The notes under the pieces are model-generated. The model saw nothing but the letters and a program-made list of their open reading frames with translations. It did not search any database and was not told the DNA's origin. Shown here piece after piece: positions 17,545 to 26,014 of a DNA stretch of 31,490 nucleotides (positions are counted from its first letter, which is position 1; each line of letters opens with the position of its first letter). The translations under genes were made by a program, and so were the position numbers. Source of the DNA: Deltaproteobacteria bacterium (lineage in GTDB: Bacteria > Myxococcota_A > UBA9160 > UBA4427); NCBI GenBank assembly GCA_016713665.1, contig JADJOR010000014.1, positions 1 through 31,490 of the forward strand. The letters are read 5' to 3'.

Positions 17545-18627
17545 CTACGGGCAGCTCGCCACCCCATTGCAGGCGTTCGCGCCCTGGTTCACCGCCGGGG
17601 CGACGACCGAGACCGTCCCCGCCGCGTTCCCGTTGATCGTATTGCCGCGATAGGCCAGGCGATTGCCGGTCGCCCGCAGTCCAAATCCCGTATTCGCACG
17701 CACGACGTTGTCGAGGATCGCCGATTCGCTCGAGACCTGGATCCCGTCTCCGCTGTTGCCGCTGGCGATATTGCTCTCGACCTGGGATCCGATCCGGCCT
17801 GTGATCCCGTCGCCGGCGTTCAGGGTCGAGACGTTCCCGGAAGCGAGCAGCGTCCCGAGTGCCAGGATTCCGCTGTCTTCATTCGCGCGCACGGCGTTGT
17901 TCCGCGCCGTCCCCGTAGTCCCCGCCGAGCCACTGTAGAAGAGACCCGCCTTTCCGTTGTCCTGACTGATGCTCCCGGAGACGGTTCCACTGGAGATCGA
18001 GATGCCTGCATTGCCGTTCTGGTAGGAGAGAACGCTCTCGACCTTCGCGTCGCCGAGCGCCTTGACTCCTTCCAGGCTATTCGATCGCACCCGCAGTTCG
18101 CGCACGACCGCCCGATTCCCGAGCGAGACGCCCACCCCCATGCCGACGACACTGCCCCCGTGGACCGACACGCCGTTGAATAGCCCCGAGTTGCTCACGC
18201 CTACTCCGGATGCGCTCGACGGGGTGCAGTCGATCGGATCGCCGCTGCAGCTCACGGGGCCGCGGATCGAGAAGCCCGCGAGATCGAGATCCACGTCCGA
18301 CGCGCTGATCGAGATCGCGTCGACCGTCGCCGTGGCGAGGAGGAGATCGCTCGTCAGGCGGAAGGCGCGCCCGGCCGAGCCGCCGATGGTCACCGGGAAG
18401 CCGGCCGCATCCCCCGAGAAGCAGCCCGTCTGGACCGCGCAGGTCTGATTGATCTCGCGCACCCCGTCGCCGGCGCGCGCCGGCGGCGCATGAATGATCG
18501 CCGAGAGCAGCAAAGCGCCGACCGCGAACAGGCCGCCGCACGTCGCGACACTGCCTCGGCGGCTCCGAACGATCGAAACCCATTCGCACATGAATGAGCG
18601 CTTGGCGGCCCCGTCGATCATGGACAT
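17545..18627 (-). CDS. Secreted right-handed beta-helix protein, paralog 1
   Basis: 360 residues from ATG 18,627 (ATG 18,621 is also possible). A signal peptide ends near HAPPARAGDG. The mature N-terminus has the family block DGVREINQTCAVQTGCFSGD, then GFPVTIGGSAGRAFRLTSDL. Then come about ten Asn/Gly/Val-rich coils such as AVVRELRVRSNSLEGVKALG and NVVRANTGFGLRATGN, typical of PbH1 parallel beta-helix proteins. It ends GANACNGVASCP-stop. The paired cysteines at both ends probably form disulfides in the periplasm or outside. Such helices usually bind or cleave polysaccharide, but no catalytic motif is visible. It is the last of four tandem paralogs; its start overlaps the stop of the gene upstream. 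Confidence 0.85.
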   Translation of the reverse strand: MSMIDGAAKRSFMCEWVSIVRSRRGSVATCGGLFAVGALLLSAIIHAPPARAGDGVREINQTCAVQTGCFSGDAAGFPVTIGGSAGRAFRLTSDLLLATATVDAISISASDVDLDLAGFSIRGPVSCSGDPIDCTPSSASGVGVSNSGLFNGVSVHGGSVVGMGVGVSLGNRAVVRELRVRSNSLEGVKALGDAKVESVLSYQNGNAGISISSGTVSGSISQDNGKAGLFYSGSAGTTGTARNNAVRANEDSGILALGTLLASGNVSTLNAGDGITGRIGSQVESNIASGNSGDGIQVSSESAILDNVVRANTGFGLRATGNRLAYRGNTINGNAAGTVSVVAPAVNQGANACNGVASCP

Positions 18628-19604
18628 GTCGCGACTCCATTGCAGCTGTTGGCACCGAGATCGAGGCCGCCGGCATTCGCGACAGTCTTCGCGCCCGCCG
18701 ACGCGACCGTGTTCTCGCGAAAGCTCGAGCCCGCGGCCAGCCGGATTCCGAAGCCGCCGTTGCCCCGCGCGACGTTCCCGATCAGCGATGCCCCGGCCCC
18801 CGTCTCGATCCCGTCCTGGAGATTGCCGTTGACGGCATTGCGGAGGATCAACGAACCGCCCGCATCGAGCACCCCGTCGAGGGTGTTGGCCTCGATCGTG
18901 TTGCTTCGGACGACCGCCGCCCTCACGGCCAGGCCCACGCCCCCGTTTCGAACGACCTGGTTTCCCTCGAGCGTGCCGAAGTCCGAATGGATCCCGTCGC
19001 CGCCGTTCGCCGCCACGAGCGCGTCCGCGACCCGCGAGGCGTCCGCTCGGATCCCGCCGCCGCCGTTGGACGAGACGACGACATCGAGCACGACCGAGCC
19101 GTCGGCGACGTCGACGCCGACGCCCCCGTTCGACCGGACGCGAAGCACGCGCAGGATCGTCCCGTCGCCGAGCCGGATACCGGCCTCGCCCTGCCCCGAG
19201 ATCGACCCATCATGGACCGACACGCCTCGGATCGAAGCGCTCGCCGCCGAGATGCCGATGCCCGTGCCGCCGCTCGGCGTACACACGATCGGGGATCCAG
19301 TGCAGTCGACGGACCCGAGCACAGCGAAGCCGCCGAGATCGATCTCGATACCGTCCGCCGCGACGACGATGCCGTTCGTGCTGCCGTCGGGAACCGTGAG
19401 ATCGCTGGACAGCCGGTAGTGTCGCCCCGCACTGCCGTCGACCATCACCGGAAATCCTGGGTTGTCGCCGGGAAAGCAGCCCGTCAACGTCGCACAGATC
19501 TGATTGATCTCGACGAAGCCGTCGGTCGCATGCGCGCCGCTCGCGGCCAGCGTCCAGGCCGCCGCCCCGATCACGCTCATCGCCCGCCGCCGGATCACGG
19601 ACAT
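18618..19604 (-). CDS. Secreted right-handed beta-helix protein, paralog 2
   Basis: 328 residues from ATG 19,604, chosen because it overlaps the upstream stop exactly as the neighbouring junctions do (ATGTCCGTGA); the frame is open to 19,625. The signal peptide includes MSVIGAAAWTLAASGAHA. The family block reads DGFVEINQICATLTGCFPGD, then GFPVMVDGSAGRHYRLSSDL. Beta-helix coils follow (ILRVLRVRSNGGVGVDVADG, VVSSNGGGGIRADAS, VVRNGGVGLAVRAA). The C-terminus is GANSCNGVATCP-stop. The coils are more regular than in paralog 1. The function is likely extracellular binding; no enzyme motif is seen. Confidence 0.85.
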   Translation of the reverse strand: MSVIRRRAMSVIGAAAWTLAASGAHATDGFVEINQICATLTGCFPGDNPGFPVMVDGSAGRHYRLSSDLTVPDGSTNGIVVAADGIEIDLGGFAVLGSVDCTGSPIVCTPSGGTGIGISAASASIRGVSVHDGSISGQGEAGIRLGDGTILRVLRVRSNGGVGVDVADGSVVLDVVVSSNGGGGIRADASRVADALVAANGGDGIHSDFGTLEGNQVVRNGGVGLAVRAAVVRSNTIEANTLDGVLDAGGSLILRNAVNGNLQDGIETGAGASLIGNVARGNGGFGIRLAAGSSFRENTVASAGAKTVANAGGLDLGANSCNGVATCP

Positions 19605-20659
19605 GACGCCGTGCTCTCGTCGCATGCGTTCTCTCCCATGTTGAGGAACAGGCTGCCCCCGACCGGGTCGGCCGTCGCGAGCGTCGCGGCGACGACGTTC
19701 TCGCGATAGGTGGTCCCAGGACCCAGCGTGAGCGCGAAGCTCGGGCTGCCGCCGGACTCCAACAGAATCGCGTTGCCCTGCACCTGGCCGCTACCGGCGA
19801 CCACGACGTCGCCTTGAACGACGTTTCGAACGAGCATCGCCCCGATCTCCGCATCGACGCCAATGCTCGGGGAGATCTCTTTCACCCGGTTCGTCTCGAG
19901 CCGGCAATCGGCCTCGGCCCGGATCCCGCGCCTCGGCAGGAGGGGGTCCGCGATCAGTGGAACGAAGATCCCGTTGGAAAGCACCAGCGAGCCGGCTTCG
20001 ACGCGGAGAGCGCCCCCCGCCAGACCGAGCCCGAAGCCCGAGTGCCGAACGATCGAACCCGGGCCCGCCACGGCGAGGAACGGCTGGGCGGGACTCGAAG
20101 TCGTCGTCGTCGTGCCGACGCCAAGGTCCTCGAGGATCGACCCGGGGCCTACGAGGATGGACTCGAAGACTGGAATCGCATCGAGGTCCACCCGCTGGAT
20201 CAGGGCCTGACCGGCGGGGAGCCGGATCCCGTAGTTGAGAAAACGGGTCACGCGTCCATCGCGAATCGCGATCCCAGGCCCGCTGCCGAGGATCCCGGCG
20301 CTCGCGGTGTTCACGTTCTGACAGAGCGCCGCGAGGCAGCTCGCGACCGAGTAGCCGTTCAGGTCGATCGTCACGTCCGAGGTCGTGATGTCGATGATCG
20401 CCGCGACCGAGGGGGCGAAGGGGGCCTGGGTGAGATCGGTGGTCAGGCGATAGCTGCGGCCGGCGGAGCCGTCGATCGTGACCGGGAGACCCGGCGCGTC
20501 GCCCGAGAAGCATCCCGGTCCGAGCGCGCACGCGCTGTCGATCTCGCGGACTCCGTCCGAGGCCAGGACCGGCCCTGTCTGCAACACGATCGCAGCGCCG
20601 ACGACCACGCCGAGCAGAATCCTCGAGACCCGTCCGACACTCGAGCGACGTCGACTCAT
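19595..20659 (-). CDS. Secreted beta-helix family protein, paralog 3 (diverged)
   Basis: 354 residues from ATG 20,659, which forms ATGA with the upstream stop; GTG 20,665 is an alternative. The signal peptide is around ILLGVVVGAAIVLQTGPVLA. The family block is DGVREIDSACALGPGCFSGD, then GLPVTIDGSAGRSYRLTTDL. The central region keeps short 'I-R-DGRVTRF' and 'IVRHSGFGLGLAGGALRVEAG' coils but is less repetitive than its neighbours. The C-terminus is GENACDESTASCP-stop, so the terminal Cys pair is kept although the CNG motif is altered. It is translationally coupled on both sides. Confidence 0.82.
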   Translation of the reverse strand: MSRRRSSVGRVSRILLGVVVGAAIVLQTGPVLASDGVREIDSACALGPGCFSGDAPGLPVTIDGSAGRSYRLTTDLTQAPFAPSVAAIIDITTSDVTIDLNGYSVASCLAALCQNVNTASAGILGSGPGIAIRDGRVTRFLNYGIRLPAGQALIQRVDLDAIPVFESILVGPGSILEDLGVGTTTTTSSPAQPFLAVAGPGSIVRHSGFGLGLAGGALRVEAGSLVLSNGIFVPLIADPLLPRRGIRAEADCRLETNRVKEISPSIGVDAEIGAMLVRNVVQGDVVVAGSGQVQGNAILLESGGSPSFALTLGPGTTYRENVVAATLATADPVGGSLFLNMGENACDESTASCP

Positions 20660-22671
20660 GGACACACCGCCCCGCCGTTGCAGGCGTTGGCGCCGAGGTC
20701 GACGACACCGAGGGGCGCGTAGAGGGTCGGTCCTGTGCCCGAGGTCACGGCATTCTCTCGATACGCAGACTTCGACCCGAGGCGAAGGCCGAAGCCCGCA
20801 TTGCCCTCTACGAGATTGCGGTGGATCAAGCTCCTGACCAAGGATTCGTCCGCGTCGATTCCATCCGACGCATTCGACGCGGAATGGTTGGCGAAGACCA
20901 GGCTCGGACTCGCGTGGCTCGCGATGCCGTCGCCGGCGTTCTGTCGGACCGAGTTGTCCGCGACGATCCCAGCACTTCCACCGAGGAGCCGGATCCCCGC
21001 TCCGCCATTGTCTTCGACGGAGTTGCCCGTAACGAGTCCATCGACGATCTCGATGCCTCCCGCTCCATTCGCGTGCACCGCGCTATCGCGCACGACCGAC
21101 GTGCCGATGCTCGACGCCAAACCCTGTCCGAGGTTCCCGCTGAGCAAACAGCGCGCGAGTCTCAGACTCTGACCCTCGACGCCGTTGCCGGCGTTGGATT
21201 CGATCCGGAGGTCCGAAAGCGAGGACGAGTCGACGAGCACACCTCGGGAACCCATGCCTCGAATGGTTCCCCCCCAGATCCGATACCCCCCCAGACGGAT
21301 CCCGAATCCGGGAAACGCGGGATCGAGCGCCGCCTCGATTCCCGAGCCGGTTCCGCTTCCGGGCGTGCAGCTCGTGACGGGCCTTCCCGTGCAGACGACC
21401 GGACCCTCGATCGAATGGCCCGCAAGGTGGAGCCGGACGCGTGGCGTCTGGAGCAGGATCGCCGACACGTCGACGAACGGCACGACGAGATCGCTGGTCA
21501 GCCGGTAGCTCATGCCGGCGCTGCCATCGATCGTGACGGGGAAGCCCGGCGCGTCGCCGGAGAAGCAGCCCGTGGCGGTCGCGCAGGCCTGGTTGATCTC
21601 GGCTACGCCATCCCGTGCCGTGGCCTGAGTCGCGAAGCCCAGCGAGATCATCAGCCCGAGGCCGAGCGCCAGGACACTGGCGGTGAGCGGAACCGTCATC
21701 TGCCCGACGCCGTTCGCGCGCCGACGGCTCCGTCGCGCGTCAGCTCGCCCCATTGAACCGAGCAGCGCGACGAACGCCACGGCGATCATCCACGTCGATG
21801 CGGCTTCGGGCTCCGGCACCTCGAACGCGTCGAGGTCCGCCGCCCCCCAATCCGTATCGAGGCTCGAGCCATCGACCTCGAGACTGAAGATCCCGTTCGC
21901 GTATCGCAGGACGTCCTCGTCCTGGAAAGGAAGCGGCGAATTCAGCGCATCGACCGTGGCGCCCCCCGTATCGAAGGAGACGAGGAATCGCCCGCCACCG
22001 AGATCCTGGGCGCCGTCGACGTCGAGCCGGCGATCGAGGCCGGCCGCCGAGCCGTCGAAGACGAGGCTGAACGCCGATCCGTTCCAGCGCACGAGGTCCT
22101 CGTCCGCGACGCCGAGGGGACCGGGAAGCAGGACGTCCGTGTCGAACGAGAGCAGCAGCCCGCCGGGCGACTGCGACACCGCATCCGTGCGAACGCCGGG
22201 CGGTAGGCCGGCTGCGGCGGCCGAAAATACGATCGAGTGGCTGGCTCCGTTCCAGCTGACGACGTCCCCGGGTCGAGCGACCACGCCGGCCGTCAGCGAG
22301 ACCGCCGTGTCGAAGGACAGCAGTCGCTCGGCGCCCGGCCCCTGCCCGTAGCCGATCACGTCCGCGTTCTGGGCAATCACACCGATCGACTCGAGCGCCA
22401 CGACGCCGAGCTGGTTGTCGACGGCGACCTGATCGTCCCGGACGACGACATTGCCGGCGCCAAGCGGGATCGTCACGTCGGCCGAGCCCGCAACGACCGA
22501 TTGAGCACCAGCCAGAGACGTCGCAGCGATCCCGCAGACGATGACCAACAGATAGGTCGCGCCGACCCGAGTACCGGAGCAGCCGAAGTACCCCCGCCAC
22601 CGCCCCAGGCCTTCGCAAAGCAGGTCCGCGGAGAGCCTCGATCGATCCTGTGGCGTCGCCGATCCGAACAT
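20656..22671 (-). CDS. Fusion: PEP-CTERM repeat protein joined to beta-helix paralog 4
   Basis: One uninterrupted frame of 671 residues from ATG 22,671 (GTG 22,683 is also possible). Residues about 1-60 hold an export signal (GATYLLVIVCGIAATSLAGA). Residues about 110-280 are three repeats of roughly 55 residues with 'LLSFDT', 'DEDLVRWNG' and 'FSLVFDGSAAGL' elements. Residues about 284-318 are VPEPEAASTWMIAVAFVALLG then an Arg-rich tail, a PEP-CTERM signal. Residue 325 is an internal Met (ATG 21,699) that starts a second signal peptide, MTVPLTASVLALGLGLMISL. The family block DGVAEINQACATATGCFSGD follows, then beta-helix coils and GANACNGGAVCP-stop. Either two proteins are made through an internal start, or exosortase cleaves a true fusion. 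Confidence 0.82.
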   Translation of the reverse strand: MFGSATPQDRSRLSADLLCEGLGRWRGYFGCSGTRVGATYLLVIVCGIAATSLAGAQSVVAGSADVTIPLGAGNVVVRDDQVAVDNQLGVVALESIGVIAQNADVIGYGQGPGAERLLSFDTAVSLTAGVVARPGDVVSWNGASHSIVFSAAAAGLPPGVRTDAVSQSPGGLLLSFDTDVLLPGPLGVADEDLVRWNGSAFSLVFDGSAAGLDRRLDVDGAQDLGGGRFLVSFDTGGATVDALNSPLPFQDEDVLRYANGIFSLEVDGSSLDTDWGAADLDAFEVPEPEAASTWMIAVAFVALLGSMGRADARRSRRRANGVGQMTVPLTASVLALGLGLMISLGFATQATARDGVAEINQACATATGCFSGDAPGFPVTIDGSAGMSYRLTSDLVVPFVDVSAILLQTPRVRLHLAGHSIEGPVVCTGRPVTSCTPGSGTGSGIEAALDPAFPGFGIRLGGYRIWGGTIRGMGSRGVLVDSSSLSDLRIESNAGNGVEGQSLRLARCLLSGNLGQGLASSIGTSVVRDSAVHANGAGGIEIVDGLVTGNSVEDNGGAGIRLLGGSAGIVADNSVRQNAGDGIASHASPSLVFANHSASNASDGIDADESLVRSLIHRNLVEGNAGFGLRLGSKSAYRENAVTSGTGPTLYAPLGVVDLGANACNGGAVCP

Positions 22672-22683
22672 CTCAAGCTCCAC

Positions 22684-23551
22684 TCGGCGCCCCCATCACC
22701 CTGGCGACGCGCCGCGATCGGCCGACTACGCGACCCTGGCAGCGAGTTCATCATCCCACGCTGTCCTCGCCGACTCTATCCCCTGTTCAAGGGATGCAGC
22801 AGCGGGCCATCCGAGCCCAGCGGGTAGCGGCCGCGCGGGCCTCGCCGGCAGCCTGGCGGGCAGGCCGGGCCGCGCGACGATACGGCCCCGGACGTGGCTC
22901 GGAAATTCAAGCTCCCTTTTTCTCCACCGCTGGTAAGCCCATTTAGGTCAACCGGCCCGCCGCGGGGCCCGTCCGGGCTCTTCTTCATCGCCGGCCTGCA
23001 GGGCCGACGCGGGCGGGTCGGGTCTGCTCGTCTACGAAGGGCGCAAGCCGAAGGGGCATGAGTAGCGACGGCTCGTCCGTGCGCCTATCTGAATGAGAAC
23101 TTCATGCCGTGATGTCCCAAAGCCTCGCCTTCGGCAGTCGGGTGACTCCGGTGGGCCGTCGGGTCAGAGTCCATCCGAGCAGTCCGTCGGGAAATGGGCT
23201 TTAAATTGCCTGCGTGCTCCGTGCCACAGAAGGTGCGAGGCGACCGGGATGTACATGTCGTCGAGCCCTTGCCCATGCGCGAGGGTCGCTTCGTCATGGA
23301 CCGCGTGCTCTTCGCTGTCGCACAGGCAGTTGAACGATTCGTTGATGTTCATCCCAGGGACTTCGCGAGACCGTGCTTCCGCAAGAACCGCCGCACCTCC
23401 ACCGCCTGGACGGGCGCGCTCGGGCTCGTCGTGGTGCTGCTCGTCGCCCTCTTGCTCGCCTTGCCGGCGACCGCTCTGGCCACGGCTCGCGCCGGGAGCC
23501 GTCTGATGTCGATTCTAAAAGGTGGCCTGGCGCTGGCAGCGGTTCCGGAGC
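22684..23551. other. Region without a confidently supported gene
   Basis: 22,684-23,000 is the leader side of the PEP-CTERM/beta-helix operon (promoter expected on the minus strand). It contains a short inverted repeat ATCCC-GGGAT at 22,779-22,796 and a very GC-rich stretch near 22,950. A 62-codon minus frame at 23,164-23,352 (MNINESFNCLCDSEEHAVHD...) overlaps an upstream frame through ATGA at 23,349 but has no ribosome site or family match. I leave both frames unannotated. Confidence 0.35.
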
Positions 23552-23665
23552 TCAGGGACACGCTCCGTCGAAAAGCTGCTGCTGGGCGAACAGGCTCGGC
23601 GAGCCCTCGTTGTAGGACGCGTTGACCTGCTGCAGCACGGGATACAGCTCGGCGATCGAGTTGGG
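23552..23665 (-). pseudogene. 3' remnant of an unrecognised gene cut at repeat copy 4
   Basis: 37 codons and a stop, starting flush with the left edge of repeat copy 4 and reading PNSIAELYPVLQQVNASYNE, then GSPSLFAQQQLFDGACP-stop. The composition (helical, Gln/Asn-rich, no stops) looks like authentic protein rather than high-GC shadow. I do not recognise the family. There is no start codon, because the 5' part would lie where the repeat now sits. Same arrangement as the HTTM and MscS remnants at copies 2 and 5. Confidence 0.45.
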
Positions 23666-23738
23666 CCCGGACCGAGTCCAGTTTGCCTAATGACCCTTAC
23701 CGGCGGCAGGGAAAAGGCCTCTCGTACATCCTACGCGC
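23666..23738 (+). repeat. 72-bp dispersed repeat, copy 4
   Basis: Carries the same extra G as copy 3 plus three changes (GTTTGCC for GTTGACC, and CTCGTACA for CTTGTACA). The left edge cuts the remnant gene at 23,552-23,665. The right side joins a degraded plus-strand reading frame. Confidence 0.92.
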
Positions 23739-24166
23739 CGAGCTGAATCAACTGTTCGCGATCGAGGCGCAGGATGAATACGGGGTAGGCGAGGCCTATG
23801 CGGCGGTGGGCCGGGACGGCAGCGGCGTCGCGACGCGACTGGCGTAGCGGCATTCGACTCGCGCCCTGTTCGACCGTTCCAAGGACGTCGAGAGCTGGAA
23901 CGTCCGCCTGAGACATGGGCTCGCTCGCCAGACACACTTGCGCTTGGGCGGCGTGACCGACGAGCGACCTGCCGAGTCGATCTCGTCGACACCGGATTCC
24001 TACCTCCTGCTCGTCGTCCGGCGCGCGGACGATTGGATGCCGGTGTGCCGGGAGTGGGTCGGAAAAATCGGGGCCGAGGCTGGCAATCGCGTTCGTCCTG
24101 ATCGGCGAGGAAGATGGGGCACTGGAGACACTCGAGTCCCTGGGTTGGAAATCGATCTCGAAATGA
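23739..24166 (+). pseudogene. Degraded plus-strand coding remnant
   Basis: A protein-like frame begins at the right edge of repeat copy 4 (AELNQLFAIEAQDEYGVGEA). It meets an in-frame TAG at 23,845, continues RALFDRSKDVESWNVRLRHG and SYLLLVVRRADDWMPVCREW, shifts frame near 24,085 and ends LAIAFVLIGEEDGALETLES, then LGWKSISK-stop at 24,166. The hydrophobic/charged pattern suggests a genuine but broken small cytosolic protein; I do not recognise its family. The 5' end is lost at the repeat. It converges on the transporter gene with three bases between stop codons. Confidence 0.35.
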
Positions 24167-24169
24167 GCG

Positions 24170-26014
24170 CTAGAGAATCACGCGCACGCCCCCGAGCTCC
24201 GCGACGCGATAGGGGAAGCGGTCGCCCGGGGTGCCGATGAACATCGCGTTCCTCGGGATCTGGAGTCGCTCGGAGAGTTGGGCGATCAGATCCGGGCCGA
24301 AGCGACCACGAACCGCGAGAAAATCGATGCGCAGCTGCGGATAGAGGTGATCGATCGTCGAAAGCGCCTGCGCCAACTCCGGGGGCAGCTCCGTCTCCTG
24401 ATCGTAGACTCGGACGACCTTCAAGTTGTTGGTCTGCTCGTTCTCGAGCACGTAGAGCGCCGCGCGATTCAGGACGGCGACGTCGTCGCCCTTGGAGAAG
24501 TAGACGACGGCGCGCGAATTGATCTCCTCGATGCGCGACCGGACGGCACTGCGAATCCACTCGTTGATGGAGACGACGCGGTCCATCGCACCGCGGATCA
24601 CGAACAGCACGACTTTCAGGATCTGCACGCGAAGAAACATCCCGGCCACCACGGATACGGCGATCAAAGTGTAGACCGCGAAGACCTTCACGTTCTCCGG
24701 ATCGAGCACGATGTTCCCCGCGATCGCGACGAGCATGGCGACCAACGCCACGACGACAGCTGGCCAGCTCGCCCGGACGATGCGCGGAAGCCGGGCGCGA
24801 GTCCTCTTCAGCAACATGTCGCCGACGGCAAATAGCGCCATGACGGAGAGGAAGGACAGCGTGTAGACGCCGGCCAGGCGCTCGAGATGGCCGCCCGTCA
24901 CGACCAGGATCGACACGCAGAGCGCGAAGAAGCCGAGGATGATCCAGTGGTTGGTCCGTCGCCATTGATTCTGGCTCAACAGGAACTGGGGCAGACACCG
25001 GTCGAGACTCATGCGGCGGACCAGCCCCGTCACACCCACATAGCTCGTGAGCACCGCGCCAGACAGGACGAGAACGGCGTCGATGCTGACCCAGCTGCGG
25101 AGCAGCTCGCCGAGTGATCGGTGCCCCATCAGCGCGAGCAGGTCGGGCGGCACCCGTTCGATCTCCGCGAGTGGCAGCAGGCCGAGCGAGAGCAGGCTGA
25201 TCAGCGGGTTGAAGATCAGCACCACCAGCCACATGTTGCGCAGAGTGATCGGAAAGACGCCGGGCTTCTGCTCCTCGATGAAGTTGGCCGAGCTCTCGAA
25301 TCCGCTGATTCCGAGCATTGCCGCTGAGAATCCGAGGAAGAGCGACGCTCCCAGACCGTGCGTTGGCGGCAGCGACCAGTTCGCCACCAGGAGCGAGGGA
25401 TCGCCCGCGATGCGGACCGCTCCGGCGACAGACAGCACCACGAGCGTCAGCAGATGGAGCAGGAAGATCACGAGCGCGACGACCGCGGATTCGGCGATCC
25501 CGATCAGGTTGAGCAGGGCGAACCCGGCGAGGAGCGCGATGGTCGCCGACATCACATCCAGCCCTGGAGCAAGATTCGCGGCGTAGTGCATTGCCTCGCC
25601 CGCACTGATCACTGCCGTTGCCATGTAGGAGAGGAGCGTGAGGCAGGCTGCAGCGGCCGCCACCTTCTTGTTCGTCGTGTTGAGGAGAACCGTGTAGGTG
25701 CCGCCGTTCAGTCGCAGCGCAGACCCCACCTCGGCGTAGATCGTGCGGAACAGGTAGAGCACGCCGGCGACGAGGAGCAGCGACAGCGGCGCATAGACGC
25801 CAGCGTGCGATGCCGAGAGCGCGGAGACGTAGAGCACGCTCGAGCTGATGTCGTTTCCGCAGATCGCGGTCGACCGCCAGGGCCCGAGCTGAGCCGCGAC
25901 CTCGCTGATCGGACGCGAGCCCGGGGCAGTCCCGTCTCCGAGATCGACGATCCGATCGGCGCGGCCCCAGCCCGCGAACTCCCAGCTCTCTCTTTCAGGG
26001 GCCTGAATCGCCAT
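24170..26014 (-). CDS. APC-superfamily amino-acid/polyamine permease with C-terminal cytosolic domain
   Basis: 614 residues from ATG 26,014; in-frame ATGs at 26,068 and further upstream are possible but overlap mscS more deeply. Residues about 55-480 hold about 12 hydrophobic helices. The first reads TAICGNDISSSVLYVSALSA, where 'GND-SSS-LY' resembles the broken TM1 substrate site of APC transporters such as KUP/APC relatives. Other landmarks are AAMLGISGFESSANFIEEQ (TM6 region) and TNHWIILGFFAL. The last 130 residues are soluble (SRAVVYFSKGDDVAVLNRAA...RVAELGGVRVIL) and resemble a universal-stress or regulatory domain. Substrate unknown. The start overlaps the mscS end by 20 bases, so the two are translationally linked and may both serve osmotic or solute balance. 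Confidence 0.8.
   Translation of the reverse strand: MAIQAPERESWEFAGWGRADRIVDLGDGTAPGSRPISEVAAQLGPWRSTAICGNDISSSVLYVSALSASHAGVYAPLSLLLVAGVLYLFRTIYAEVGSALRLNGGTYTVLLNTTNKKVAAAAACLTLLSYMATAVISAGEAMHYAANLAPGLDVMSATIALLAGFALLNLIGIAESAVVALVIFLLHLLTLVVLSVAGAVRIAGDPSLLVANWSLPPTHGLGASLFLGFSAAMLGISGFESSANFIEEQKPGVFPITLRNMWLVVLIFNPLISLLSLGLLPLAEIERVPPDLLALMGHRSLGELLRSWVSIDAVLVLSGAVLTSYVGVTGLVRRMSLDRCLPQFLLSQNQWRRTNHWIILGFFALCVSILVVTGGHLERLAGVYTLSFLSVMALFAVGDMLLKRTRARLPRIVRASWPAVVVALVAMLVAIAGNIVLDPENVKVFAVYTLIAVSVVAGMFLRVQILKVVLFVIRGAMDRVVSINEWIRSAVRSRIEEINSRAVVYFSKGDDVAVLNRAALYVLENEQTNNLKVVRVYDQETELPPELAQALSTIDHLYPQLRIDFLAVRGRFGPDLIAQLSERLQIPRNAMFIGTPGDRFPYRVAELGGVRVIL

Noticed and set aside
22776..22988. 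70-codon minus-strand frame ahead of the PEP-CTERM/beta-helix operon
   Set aside because: Pro/Gly/Arg-rich with no family features or ribosome site; more likely leader or promoter DNA.
23194..23625. Plus-strand frame with a hydrophobic stretch (GLVVVLLVALLLALPATALA)
   Set aside because: No ribosome site, and it runs opposite the better-supported remnant at 23,552-23,665; probably chance hydrophobicity.
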